From Tribonema minus (Eukaryota; Sar; Xanthophyceae; Tribonematales; Tribonemataceae): a stretch of 64,000 bases of DNA. Every line of letters starts with the position of its first letter. Positions within the stretch are counted from its first letter, which is position 1. Made by a program: the position numbers and the translations under genes. The stretch lies in contig JAFCMP010000019.1 in assembly GCA_017506865.1 (NCBI GenBank), positions 1 through 64,000 of the forward strand. The letters run 5' to 3'. Positions 21,558-31,680 of this stretch are shown in pieces. The notes under the pieces were generated by a model. That model had not been told where the DNA came from. It was given only the letters and a program-made list of their open reading frames with translations, and ran no database searches.

Positions 21558-24500
21558 ATGGTCAGAGCGGCAGCACCTTCTGGGAAAGCAGAGGCGACCT
21601 TGAAGGCCCTGCGACCCAACCCACGCGCCTCTAAGAAGCGAAATAGAAGCGAGTCTCCTGACGCAGCTGCGCTGCAGCAACAGCCTGGAGCAGGTGGTGG
21701 CGGCGCAAACGCCTTTTTCAGTAGCAGCGGGAATATGGCCACGCAGAACCCCTTCTTCGATGCTGCTGGGCCTAGCAGCCGTTCCATGAGCGCTGCCTCT
21801 CAGCAGTCAGCTGGGCAGCCGTCAGGGGCGGCGGGCGACCCCAGTAGCGAGTCTTTCCTGCTGGCCCAGCTATCTGACAGCGGGTGCGAGGGCCTTATTG
21901 ATATGTTCTTGGGAGCTGGATACGACTTCGCTGCTGCGGAGCAGGCTCAGCAGCAGCAGGCTGCCACAGGGGGGGCAGTGGCGCAGCAACTACCAGGGCA
22001 GCCCCTTGCCCCGTTCCCTCAGTTCAACCCAACTCCGCGCTTCGGTCTCGGCGTGGGCAAGCCTATGCTCGGGGCAGCCTCCTTGCTTCAACAGCAGGCG
22101 CAGCTGCTGCAACAACAGCAGCAGCAGAGCATCGCTGGAGCTCCTCTGCGCAGCCCGGGCTCCGGCCATTCCAGAGGCGGCGGCGACAACGACGGCTGCT
22201 CAGATTCAGAGGAGGAGTATGGGTTTTCAATGGGGGATGCCCTTACGGAAGATAACCTCGCTCATCGTGATGGGACGGAGGCGCCACCGCCGGCGAATAG
22301 CGGGGGACGGAAGGGGGCGAAGGCCGGAAAGCACGCAGCGACATCGGATGACGGGTCAGGAGCCCCCACGGCCCGGAGGGGACAGATGTCCATGGACGAG
22401 AAGGCAGAGGCTAGGTGAGTCAGATCGAAGAGACGTTGCGGCTCTTACGACCAATATTTTGCTTTTAATGTCTCAATGTCCATCTGTGTGTGTGGTCAGA
22501 CAGAGGCACTCTTTCGGCTCGCACAGTGCTGCTACCGGAATGTTGATTAATCCGCACTGTGAGGGTTGCCTCCGGTGTCCGAGGCTATGTCTGACGCCTC
22601 ATTTGACACAATGCCCTCAATGCACACTGCTGTGCTAGTCCAACCATTCTGCCAAGAAGCAGAAGATGTGTGCAGCATGCTGTGTCGTAATAGCGGCGTC
22701 AAACATCACTCTTGGAAGAAGTTGCAGGGGCTGCCTCAATGAACATGTTTGAGTAAGACACGCAGTGGCGCGTGCACACGCAGGTGCGGTCCTCACATGC
22801 CCCGCTTAAGAATGTAGCTCATTGTGATAACAATCGCAATGGTCAGGGCCTGTATACATCGCAGGGAGACAGCCGCCTTGTGTATGGGCACAAGAGGCAA
22901 TTCTTTAGAGAGCCAGAGCCTGTTGATGTAATGCAGCGGATAGGCAGCTGACAGCGAGGCTTACAACCGTAACACGTGCACACAAGCCCATGATGCTCCC
23001 GCCAGCACGGCAAGCCCCGTTGCCTCTGCCTTAATGGCTGAGGCCTCCTGCACACGGCAGCTGCTAGGTCCATCATGTCACTGTATGTCTACAGCAGGCC
23101 AGCAAGCTGCTGGGTGGTGGTACATAGGCGGCCTGATCGTGATGCGTGCTATCAATGCCCGACGGTGTTCTCATCCATTCCCGCACAGCAGTGCGTACTC
23201 TCACCAGCACAGCCACCCCCGATGGCATGCCCTACACGCCGTCCCCTCGCACACAGCCTCACACCTCTCTCGCCCCCTCCCCCCCTCAACACGCAGCCGC
23301 GACCGGAACCGCAAGCACGCGCGCAACACGCGCCTGCGCAAGAAGGCGTACATCGAGGAGCTCGAGCGCACCGTGCAGCAGCTCACGGCGGAGCGCGACG
23401 CCGCGGCCGCCGCCAAGGCCGCGGAGGGCGCGCGCGCGGCGCAGCTGCAGAGCGTGCGCTTCAGCGTCCTGCAGATGGCGCTCTTCTACCGCGCCGCGGG
23501 CAACACGTGCCGCGCGGACTGGGCGACGGCGCTCGAGGAGAGCTTCACGTGCGTTCTGCCCATCACGCCGTACCGCTCGTTCCCGAGCGCGGAGGTCGTG
23601 AGCGGGCAGCGCATGATCGTCGGCATCGACGCGATGATCGCGGACGTCGCGTCGCTCGCGCTCATGGTGGAGTCCGTTGGGCGCTGCCGGCCGTCGGAGC
23701 GCCGCGTGCAGGTGCTTTTGCGTGCTGAAGTACCGCTAGTGCGTCCGCCATGATTGAGTACACGTGGCTGAGCTATTTTGCGCCCTACCAGAACTCACTA
23801 TGAGCACATGTGGCTGTTGTGGGTCAGCCTGTATGTAGTGTCGCCGCTGTACACGAGGCGCGTCACCTGCGCTCTTCATTCTAAAAGCCCCTTGTCCATG
23901 TAGTCAGCTAAGTGTGTAGCCCTGCAGCACCATGTTTCGCCACCACCTCCGCAGCGTGCTTGCGCTGTTAAGCTGTTGCCGTATGTACCCATGCCGCCTT
24001 GTCCCCCCCCCCCCCGTCCCCCCCCCTTTTCACCCTCCCCTCATAAGCTCACCTTCTCCCCTTGCGTCCCGTGCATGCTGCCCCCCCCCCTCCCCAGGTG
24101 CAATACTACGCCGGCCCAGAGGACGCCATCACCAGCGGCGACATGCTCAGCTGCCGCTGGATGCTGCGCACGGAGAACGCCGCGGCGTGCGGCGCGCTCT
24201 GCGAGTGCCACGCGCAGGGCATGCTGCGCGCGCGCTACTCCCCCTCGCACAAGCTCGCGCACCTCGAGCTCGCCTTCGACGTCATGGGCTTCATGCAGCA
24301 GCTGCAGCGCGCGTCGGGCCTCGAGGACTTCCGCGTCGTGCCCAACACGCTCGCCATGGCGCAGGCGCCGTGCGACGCCGACGCGCGCTTCATCACGACC
24401 GCGGAGCCGCCGTACCTCATCGTCCACGCCTCGCCCGCGTGGTGCCGCCTGTGCGGCTACGCCTCGGAGGAGGCGGTGGGGCGCACTGCGGCGCTGCTGC

Positions 24501-24964
24501 AGGGGCCCGCTACGGATCGCGCCGCCGTGGCGCGCTTCATGGGCGCCGTGCGCGCGCGCCACTGCTGCTCCATGGAGGTCGTCAACTACACCAAGGCGGG
24601 CGTGCCGTTCGCCAACTACATCGTCGCGTACCCGCTCTCCACGGACGGCCGCGTCACGCACTACCTCGCCACCATCAGCGCCGCCGCCAAGCCGCCGCCG
24701 CCCGCCGCCGCGACCGTCGCCGCCGTCTCCGCGCTGGCGGCGCCCGCGCCCGCGGTGGCTGCGACGGCGCTGCTGCCGCAGGGCGGCCTGGCCATGTCCG
24801 TGATGCCGCCGCTCGGCGCAGGCGCCACGCTGCCGCAGATCATGCCCAACGGCGGCAGCGGCGGCGCCGCCGCTGGTGTTGCCGCGACGGGATTCCGGCG
24901 GAGAAAGACGGAGGTCGTGACGCCGCTACCCACACCCGCGGCACCTCCGCTGGGGTGGCAGTGA
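21558..24964 (+). CDS. bZIP transcription factor with C-terminal PAS/LOV-like domain, three exons
   Basis: Exons 21558-22414, 23297-23711 and 24098-24964 join in frame to 712 residues. Residues 1-285 are Gln/Ser/Gly-rich with an acidic patch (SDSEEEYGFSMGD), likely activation sequence. The bZIP at ~287-330 reads RDRNRKHARNTRLRKKAY, with the N-x7-R basic signature, then an Ala-rich leucine-zipper-like helix. Residues ~345-520 (LPITPYRSFPS, GIDAMIADVASL, RWMLRTENA) match the middle region of algal bZIP-PAS proteins. The PAS domain at ~525-615 aligns with LOV along its length (GYASEEAVGR, LQGPATDRAAVARF, NYTKAGVPFANY). At the GxNCRFLQ position it reads GRTAALLQ, so the flavin-adduct cysteine is missing. 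It probably acts as a nuclear regulator. Light sensing by the usual photochemistry is unlikely. Confidence 0.88.
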
Positions 24965-26570
24965 GCCGGCTCCGGCGCGCCGGCTTTTAGTGCGCCGGCG
25001 CTGATGCCGACGGCGGCGGCGGCGGCGCAATGCTGCGGCCACAGCGCTGGTGCCGGTTTAGGCCAGCCCTTGTGGTGAGCGGCGGTGCGGTAGCTTTGGC
25101 TGCGGCGGCAGCGGTGGGGGGTCCGGGGGGGGTAGTGGCGGGGCTTCTGAAACCGCAGATTTGTATACATTACCTCTGTGCAAAGCGGCGCACGAAGTGG
25201 CATTCTGCCGCGGATATGTGTCCCAAGAGGTGCGCACTCTGGTACGTTTCAAAGGGCCGACTCTTTTGTTGGCGCCCGACACAATCGGGGTGTGTGTTCA
25301 GGAGCCTCCAACGGGGAATACATGGAGCAACACGGGGGTGGGGGGGGGGCTCGAGCTAGGGGGTCTTGGGCCCCTCCTGTGTGCAATAGACCGGGCTTTA
25401 TACGCACATCACCACCAGATCAAAGTCGTAGGGGGTATAGGGGGTACTGGGAGGGGGGGGGGGGGGGAGGGGGCAGGGCAAGGTCCCAGTGGTGTTTGCA
25501 GTCACTTGGCTCTGGGAGTTTGTATGCTCGCGCGGACGCCAAAAGAACAACAATTCTGGTGCCTTGTGAGAGGCGCAGCGCACGCCCCCACTGCCAGAGA
25601 TGCTAGGGTTTGGGGGCTGCGCGGGGCTCTCAGCTACGGCTTCCATTCCAGCCCTGCTCTCCAAGGAGGGGAACAGCTTGGCGTAGACACCGGTGCTTGT
25701 CTCACTTCCTTTTTCAGGCCATCATCATACATCCCTCGGTTAGGGTGTGAGAGATGACACTGGTTGCTCAAGTTACGCTGTGAATTGTGACGCAAATCGC
25801 CCCAACCCGAGCGCCGTGTCTGTGTGCGTGTGTGTCTGTCTGTGTTTGATGCTTTGCCTGATGCGCTTCGGCTGTCAGTTGCGCCTGACTGCTGCGTATG
25901 CATCACTCTGCCTGAGGTGCATACATACATACTGACGCAAAATGACCATCAATGCCACGTGGTCGGAGCGCGCTCGGTGACTTTGATGTGCCACATTGCA
26001 TTGGTCGTCCGCTGAGTGTCCACATTAGGCCATTGCTACGTGCGCAAGCAGCTGTCTCAGTGGGCAATTTGCTTCTGCTGCACATATGCGAGCAGTGCCA
26101 CTTACGGAACGGGTCATATACTTTGAAGTACCTCGCAGAGTATGGCAGACTATGGTATGCTGACAAGTCCTCAAGTGTGCTTTCTGTTCTGTCGCCGGTA
26201 CGTACCACCATGTAGTTGTTCAAACGCTTTTCTTTGGACAAACTTTATTTGACATTGCAAACGACAAGGAATCCGTTCGTCGCTATTGCGCGTACTCCTC
26301 GCATCCATGTGTGTGCGTCATTGTGAACATGTCACATGGCTGCGCCGCTGGCATTTTGTTGACCACGGCCAAGGTGATGACCAAGATTAGAGCCTGCGAT
26401 GCAAGTAAGACTTCCACGTGAAGTCGTGGGCACGCCAGCACAGCACAAAGTTTGGTAAAATCTCGGTGCGACCAGCAGTGGCAATGGCCCGCTTCTTGCC
26501 ATCTGCAGAGGATGAAACGCATTGCGCAGAATGGCAAGGACAACTTGAAGACAACAAAGCCCTGTGTGCG
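24965..26570. other. Intergenic, G-run rich, no gene seen
   Basis: Long poly-G or poly-C interruptions occur (for example about 25337-25350 and 25451-25468). A GTGTGTCTGT microsatellite lies around 25819-25848. Several frames are open but carry no recognisable motif and overlap on both strands. The GC-rich palindromic stretch right after the bZIP stop (24966-25000, GCCGGC...GCGCCGGCTTTT) could be part of its 3' UTR or terminator. Confidence 0.4.
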
Positions 26571-26599
26571 CCCAGGTGTTGTTGATACAACGCATCTCG

Positions 26600-27078
26600 G
26601 TACTTTTATTAATTCTCGCTCAGGGCGCGAAAAAGCCCAGATGATTGGCATCTAGCTGTAAGGAATCTACATGTCGTATGACAGTCTGAAAGTGTCGCAA
26701 TGACAACCACTCAAACGCCACCGCCGCCAAATGGCATCTCGGGTTCCTCCCCTACGTCCTCCTCCATGTGCCCCCCCCCCCCTGGATTCTGCCATGTGTG
26801 TCATGACACGGCCAGAGTACGCCATGTGGAGCGCTGCCGACAGTGCCGAGCGTAAGCGCGCCAGGGCGATGCCCTTGAGAGCTTTAGGGCGCGCTCCTCC
26901 GGGCACTGACATCCTGCTGGCATACTCCGTCGCCACAGCCTCCAGCAGCTTCCGCCCCTGCTCCCCGATGCTGCCAGATGACCCTATTGCCAAAGTGGCA
27001 AGTTTGTAGCAATTCTGATCATAATGACCAGAATAGTGGGTAGTCTTGGTGGCCTCCTGGTCGCGGCAGCATCGCTCA
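26600..27078 (-). mobile_element. Second copy of the LINE 3' end, 5'-truncated
   Basis: Nearly identical to 18043-18520. It covers the terminal ~150 codons (SGHYDQNCYKLATLAIGS to the basic tail DTFRLSYDM), the 3' UTR and the AATAAAAG end. Homology stops abruptly at the left part of the endonuclease domain, as expected of 5' truncation during target-primed reverse transcription. It adjoins the host motif ACGCATCTCGGTAC directly at its 3' end. Confidence 0.85.
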
Positions 27079-27145
27079 GTACCTGTACGACCCAGGTGTT
27101 GTCGATACAACGCATCTCGGTACCTGTACGACATACAAAGCATGT

Positions 27146-27250
27146 CGGTACTTTTTATTAATTCTCGCTCAGAGCGCGAAAAAGCCCAGATGATTGGCAT
27201 CTAGCTGTAAAGAATCTACATGTCGTATGACAGTCTGAAAGTGTCGCAAC
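27146..27250 (-). mobile_element. Third, ~105 bp copy of the LINE 3' end
   Basis: Only the last ~105 bp of the element are present (from AGTGTCGCAAC back to TTTTTATTAATTCTCG on the plus strand). It again abuts a CGGTAC sequence, 70 bp to the right of copy two and in the same orientation. Confidence 0.85.
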
Positions 27251-27310
27251 GTCTCGGTACCTGTACGACACAGGTACCGAGATGCGTTGTATCGACAACA
27301 CCTGGGCACA

Positions 27311-28417
27311 CACCTGTATGGGCATGGGCTTGAATCAAATGCGTACAAATACCAGCACACCATTGCCATTGACATGTATGCAACTACTGTTAGTTCGTGC
27401 CCTCATACTGAATGGCGTCGCCTGCCGACGCCTTTCAACAATCATCTGCTGTGGTGGGCAGCTGTGTGTACAACTGTCTGCACGCTGAAGCTTTGCAAAC
27501 AACAGAGCCTCCCGCACTTTTCTAAAAGAAAGACTTCCTGGGACATTTGCTATAGTCAATGCCAACTGATTGAAATCTATGCCTCGGGTGCCGGCTTGAA
27601 GTTTTGTGTTGACAAGCATGGTAGGCACCTGAGTGATGATCTCACTGGAGGTTTCTGGCTTAACACTCTCCAGTTGGTGAAGGAAATGCACAAGCATGCG
27701 CCAGGTCCCTTCCATGCCAGTCTGACCAACGCGGGCAATGTTGCTGCCACAATTGACAAAACCCGTTATTGCTCCTCACGCATGCAGCATGTCCTCGATA
27801 CGCCGGACACTGCCTGATAACACCTTCGCAACTGCACTTCGCCAGACTCTGAGCAAGCCATGCAACACGCCTTCCACCTCAGCTGCTGTTACACCAGTGC
27901 CAGCTCTTCTCGCAGATCCAAGGTCAACCGGGGGGGCAGTAAGGCTCGATTCCACTCGAAAATTTTTGGTATAAAATGGCACATGGATGTGGTCGTGCCT
28001 ATAAGGGATCAGCCGCTGCGGGTCACTGGCAGCGTCGCGCCGCGCGTCGCTGATGCACGCATGATGGGGTCTGCTGCATTCTGCGGATCGAATGCTGTAG
28101 GCACGCCCAGTCATTGCTATGGCGCCAAATCTGCGGCATGCCGGCAGTTTGTGCGGTTGCGCCGACGTTTGTATGTCAATGAACGATGGCGAAATGGCAA
28201 CGAGGGTTGAAACTTCCATTGCGCTGGCTGACTCGGAACTCGCAGTACTCACGAGAAGACGAAACTGCAAATGTGACCACTGCAGGTGTGACTCTTAGCC
28301 CAGCGCAGGTATGGTGTGCGACAGCGCTTCTGTCGATTAGCAGAATGTAGAGCCACCACCTTCAACTTTGTGTGACTCTCCTGTGGACTGAAGTTAACTC
28401 ATCAGCTAGCCCTCCCG
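27311..28417. other. Region without an assignable gene
   Basis: Open frames of 120-177 codons exist on both strands (for example + 27287-27817 and - 27776-28270), but none has a domain I recognise and they contradict each other. No promoter elements for the glutaredoxin gene could be named. Confidence 0.35.
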
Positions 28418-29871
28418 ATGGCGGTAGCGACTAGGGTGGCCAGAGGCCTGTTTAGCTCTCGCAGAGTGTATTGCGTTCCTACGGTCAGAAGTATGAGCTC
28501 CAGCAGCGGCGAAGCCGTAAAAGCTGTTCAGGTGCGTCACAGCAAAACCAAGCCCGTTTTTGTGGCCAAGTTCCTTTGTTTGAGAAGGCGGATGTGAGGC
28601 AACACACCCGGTACAGTACCTTCAACGGCTCGGTCTGCCGTGTCTGGCCTCACTACGACCAAAATGACCACCACTCGTGCTAAATCTGACTTTGCTCGTG
28701 CTGACACCGCTGCAGTAGTCTTCAACATTCTTGATCGCGCTTGAGAAGAACCCAGATGATTGATGTCAGGCTTGCTGTGAGTCTACATGATGTTGTCTTG
28801 ACAACTTCAAGAATTTCAAATTACGCATTGTCACTTCGTGATGTACTCGATCGATGCTGCTTGCGGCTCCTGGGTTACTGAAATGAATCTATCCTTGCTG
28901 CACCTCTCTGACATCATCTGCTGCAGGACAAGATAGACTCGACCAAGGTGCTCGTGTACGAAAAATGGGGCTGCCCTTTCTGCGGGCGAGTCAAAGACCT
29001 GCTTGAGGACCTAGCGTTGGAGCCGGAACCAGAATTTATTGAGCTGGATGGCCACGTAGGAGCTAGCACTCAGAGAGCGCTCATGCAGCTAACAGGGCAG
29101 CGGACGGTGCCCAACGTGTTCATTGGCGGCACGCATGTTGGCGGTGAGAAGCCATTGCGTTTCTGTGTGTTTGGGCTTTCAATGAGCTCGGACTCTCGTT
29201 TGTGCACAACTTCCCATCATGCACACACAAATGGGACTGATCGTTGCCATGTACTGACTACAGTCGACGGAAGCTCTGCTTCTCACAAGCGCAACTGCGA
29301 TCGTTAAATTTGGCGGCGCTGGGCAACACAGCACCACTTTCCTCACTCCCCTCCTGGTGCTACTCGACGTAGCGTTGAAGAGTTGCATAGCGTCATGTAA
29401 CAGCGAACTTCAAGGATTTTGCTACGCACTCTGTTAGCCGTGGGTGCACCGCGCTTCTCACAAGCAGTCCGACCACATATACAACATTTGCGGGGTCTTA
29501 AACTACGGCAGCACAGAGTGCCAGCACAACTGCCATTGCTTTTGCTAGAGAAGGCGGTAGAGTGGCTTGCCCAGTAGGACGCAAACACCAAGACAGATTG
29601 TATATGTGCGCGTTGCTCTTCAGCTGGCAGCTTTGCTGCTGCCGCCCCCGAAACACCACACAATGCCCATCTGCTTTGTCCCCCCCCCCCCCCCCCTCGC
29701 CACCCTTGTGCCGCAATTTTACTTAAACAGCAATAACGCCTGCCCTTGCCACCCCTTTGGTGCCTCATTTGGGCAGGCTGCGATGACACAATGGCCGCGG
29801 TGCAGAGTGGCAAGCTGAAGGAGCTGCTGGACAAGGCAGGGGTCCGCAGCAGCAATCTGTCCAAAATGTAA
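28418..29871 (+). CDS. Dithiol glutaredoxin (CPFC type) with N-terminal presequence, three exons
   Basis: Exons 28418-28531, 28927-29143 and 29777-29871 join in frame to 141 residues. The Grx fold covers ~40-141: KVLVYEKWGCPFCGRVK holds the CPFC active site (about residues 54-57), then TGQRTVPNVFIGG with the cis-Pro motif, and GGCDDTMAAV made exactly across the last splice site (1 nt + 2 nt). These residues bind glutathione. The enzyme reduces disulfides and glutathione mixed disulfides. The first ATG adds MAVATRVARGLFSSRRVYCV, an Arg/Ser-rich stretch typical of organelle targeting. A second in-frame ATG at 28493 would give a shorter form without it. Both reading options are visible; their use is inferred. 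Confidence 0.92.
28735..28800 (-). repeat. Possible diverged LINE-tail remnant in glutaredoxin intron 1
   Basis: The order GCGC..GAGAA..CCCAGATGATTG..TCTACATG..GTATGAC-like resembles the LINE 3' end sequence at 18068-18125 with many changes. It lies inside intron 1. Similarity is by eye and could be chance in part. Confidence 0.35.
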
Positions 29872-31680
29872 ATAGCACAGTTCTTAATGCCAGAATTACG
29901 CGCGCGATGGTGTGTGCCAATTCAGTCACTTGCTGTCAATGGTTGCTTGCTCTCTCCGGCCGCGGCGTGCGTTTAGGCACTCGCTGGTCCTTCATGAGAC
30001 TGAGGTTACCGCAGCTTTGACATTTGTTCAAGCAGTGGTGGGCTTGGGAGGGGGGGGGGGAGGGGGCTTCTTGCTACTTCCGCGCGTTCATGAATGCACA
30101 TTTTACCTGATTGATCAAGCGTGTTTGGTTGTGCTTGTGGTCCAGTTTTTGCCTGCCAATTGCCGCCTCCAAAGTCCGCATTTGGACTGCTTTGGCCCAT
30201 ATTTGCATACCTGCCAGTTACCGCTCCGCATTTGGAGTGCGATTGTTCGTGCAACCTGTGCAGCGACCCCGTCGAAGCCGTTGGTGGGGTCTTCCGGCGC
30301 TGTTGTGCAGGTGGGAGTATAGTGACCAAGCAATGCCTGTTCGACTTTTCGCAAGTAGCTGTGCTCTGTACCGCTCTCTGGTGACAACACTCAAGTTCAA
30401 GTGCCCAGCATGCGAGCATCTGCAACGAATGTTCTTTGCCCTTGAAGTACTCATGAAGCACTGGCCAGCCAGCACTTTCCTGCCCCAGGGGCTTGTTGCA
30501 GCGCCACTGTCCAAGCCCTTGGAGCAAAGTTGAGACTACTGTAGGTGCTGCGAATGAGCAACCTCACGAATGCATAGCCTCCCTTGGGGCTGCTTTCGAA
30601 CCAAAAGGTCCACAAGTACTGTTGTGCGCACAATGAGAGGCTGCCCAGCAAATGCAGCCCGCTGGTGCGACAGAAGTGTCCATGATGACTGACATAAAAG
30701 AGCGGTGGACTAGCTATAACTGGCAGTGAAATGTGCGGCGTGCATTAACAACAGTGATCATGCCACAGCGACACACCATGCACTCGAAAAACTTGAGCAC
30801 TGCAACACCGTGGCAACGTCATGCATTTGTGCGCAAGCAACATCGGCAGAAAATGCAAAAACAGCGCACGCGCATCAGCCAGGGTTTCAAGCAGCTGCGA
30901 TTGATGCTGATGAGAACAGAGGCAGCAGCCAAGCGCCGGGGTATAATACGTACGTATGGAAAGACGCGGGGGGGGGGGGGGGGGGAGGGGAGGGAAATCA
31001 GTCCCCTTGGAGTGATTGCTTGTTGTAACTGCGACGCGTACCTCTCTGTGCAAGTCAAAAATCTGTTGTACGCTGGCAGCACAGGAGAGCGACAGCGCGA
31101 CGAAGCTGCCACCGCGCAGAGGACTTTGTGTTTTGGGGGAATTCTGCCGCGTGGTATCGGCGGTACAGCCAGAAGGCGCACCGGCGCTCCGTGAAGCTGC
31201 AAGTGCAGGTCCTTGTGGTATGTGCCTGTGGCAACATATGGTAGTGCACCTGGATGCACGCAAAAAACCACTTCCTTGAACTATCGCAGCTAAGGTGACA
31301 CACACACGCGCGCCGTTCCTGGGACAGTGGACTGACTGGGGAACGCTCAAAGCACTCTCTTAGGGAAGTTTTCAAGGGAACGGCACGGCTTGAAGACCCT
31401 GGCACTACTGCTGTTGAAGGCGCGAACTGACCGGCGCATGCGCTCTCGCGGATCGTTTCGAGGAGCACTACGGGCGCAGGGCCAACCGCAACCACTACGT
31501 ACAGCAGAAGATCTGGCACTTGCGCCCGAGCAGCAGCGCCATGATGACACAGACCAATCCCGTCACAGCGGCTCGCGCGCATTCCCCAGATGAACAGTCT
31601 GGGGAGAACGAAACGACTCTTGCGCGCAGCGCAGCGCAGTGCATCGGCGATGATCCTCTCGTGAGACCGCGCGCTGGGCG
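29872..31680. other. Intergenic between glutaredoxin and the FUSC gene
   Basis: No supported gene. It has G-runs at about 30048-30066 and 30968-30985. At 31500-31595 there is a degenerate copy of the last FUSC exon's 3' end (AGAAGATCTGGCAC, GAGCAGCAGCGCCATGA), i.e. an echo beyond the stop codon. Confidence 0.4.
31500..31595 (-). repeat. Echo of FUSC exon 19 beyond the stop codon
   Basis: Repeats the CTGCTCG..GCGCCAGATCTTCT neighbourhood of the last exon in degenerate form, same strand, ~100 bp downstream of the real stop. Confidence 0.5.

Larger units (their letters stand above)
26571..27308. repeat. ~35 bp inverted repeats flanking the two LINE tails
   Basis: The left arm at 26571-26602 (CCCAGGTGTTGTTGATACAA then CGCATCTCGGTAC) is repeated in inverted orientation at about 27277-27308. 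A direct copy sits between them at 27090-27122, and the perfect palindrome CTCGGTACCTGTAC...GTACCGAG lies at 27260-27285. A diverged version borders the LINE copy at 17.93 kb. The two tails are therefore embedded in a repeated host sequence or in a separate inverted-repeat element that served as landing site. Confidence 0.7.

Noticed and set aside
21428-21787. Minus-strand ORF over the bZIP start
   Set aside because: No motif, and it overlaps a supported gene start on the other strand.
23932-24990. 352-codon plus-strand frame overlapping the bZIP-PAS last exon
   Set aside because: An Arg-rich out-of-frame reading. The PAS frame continues correctly from exon 2.
25160-25760. Two overlapping plus-strand ORFs in the G-rich region
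   Set aside because: Gly-rich readings of poly-G stretches with no recognisable domain or splice logic.
27287-27817. 177-codon plus-strand ORF after the LINE tails
   Set aside because: Begins inside the inverted-repeat box, has no recognised motif and is opposed by equally long frames.
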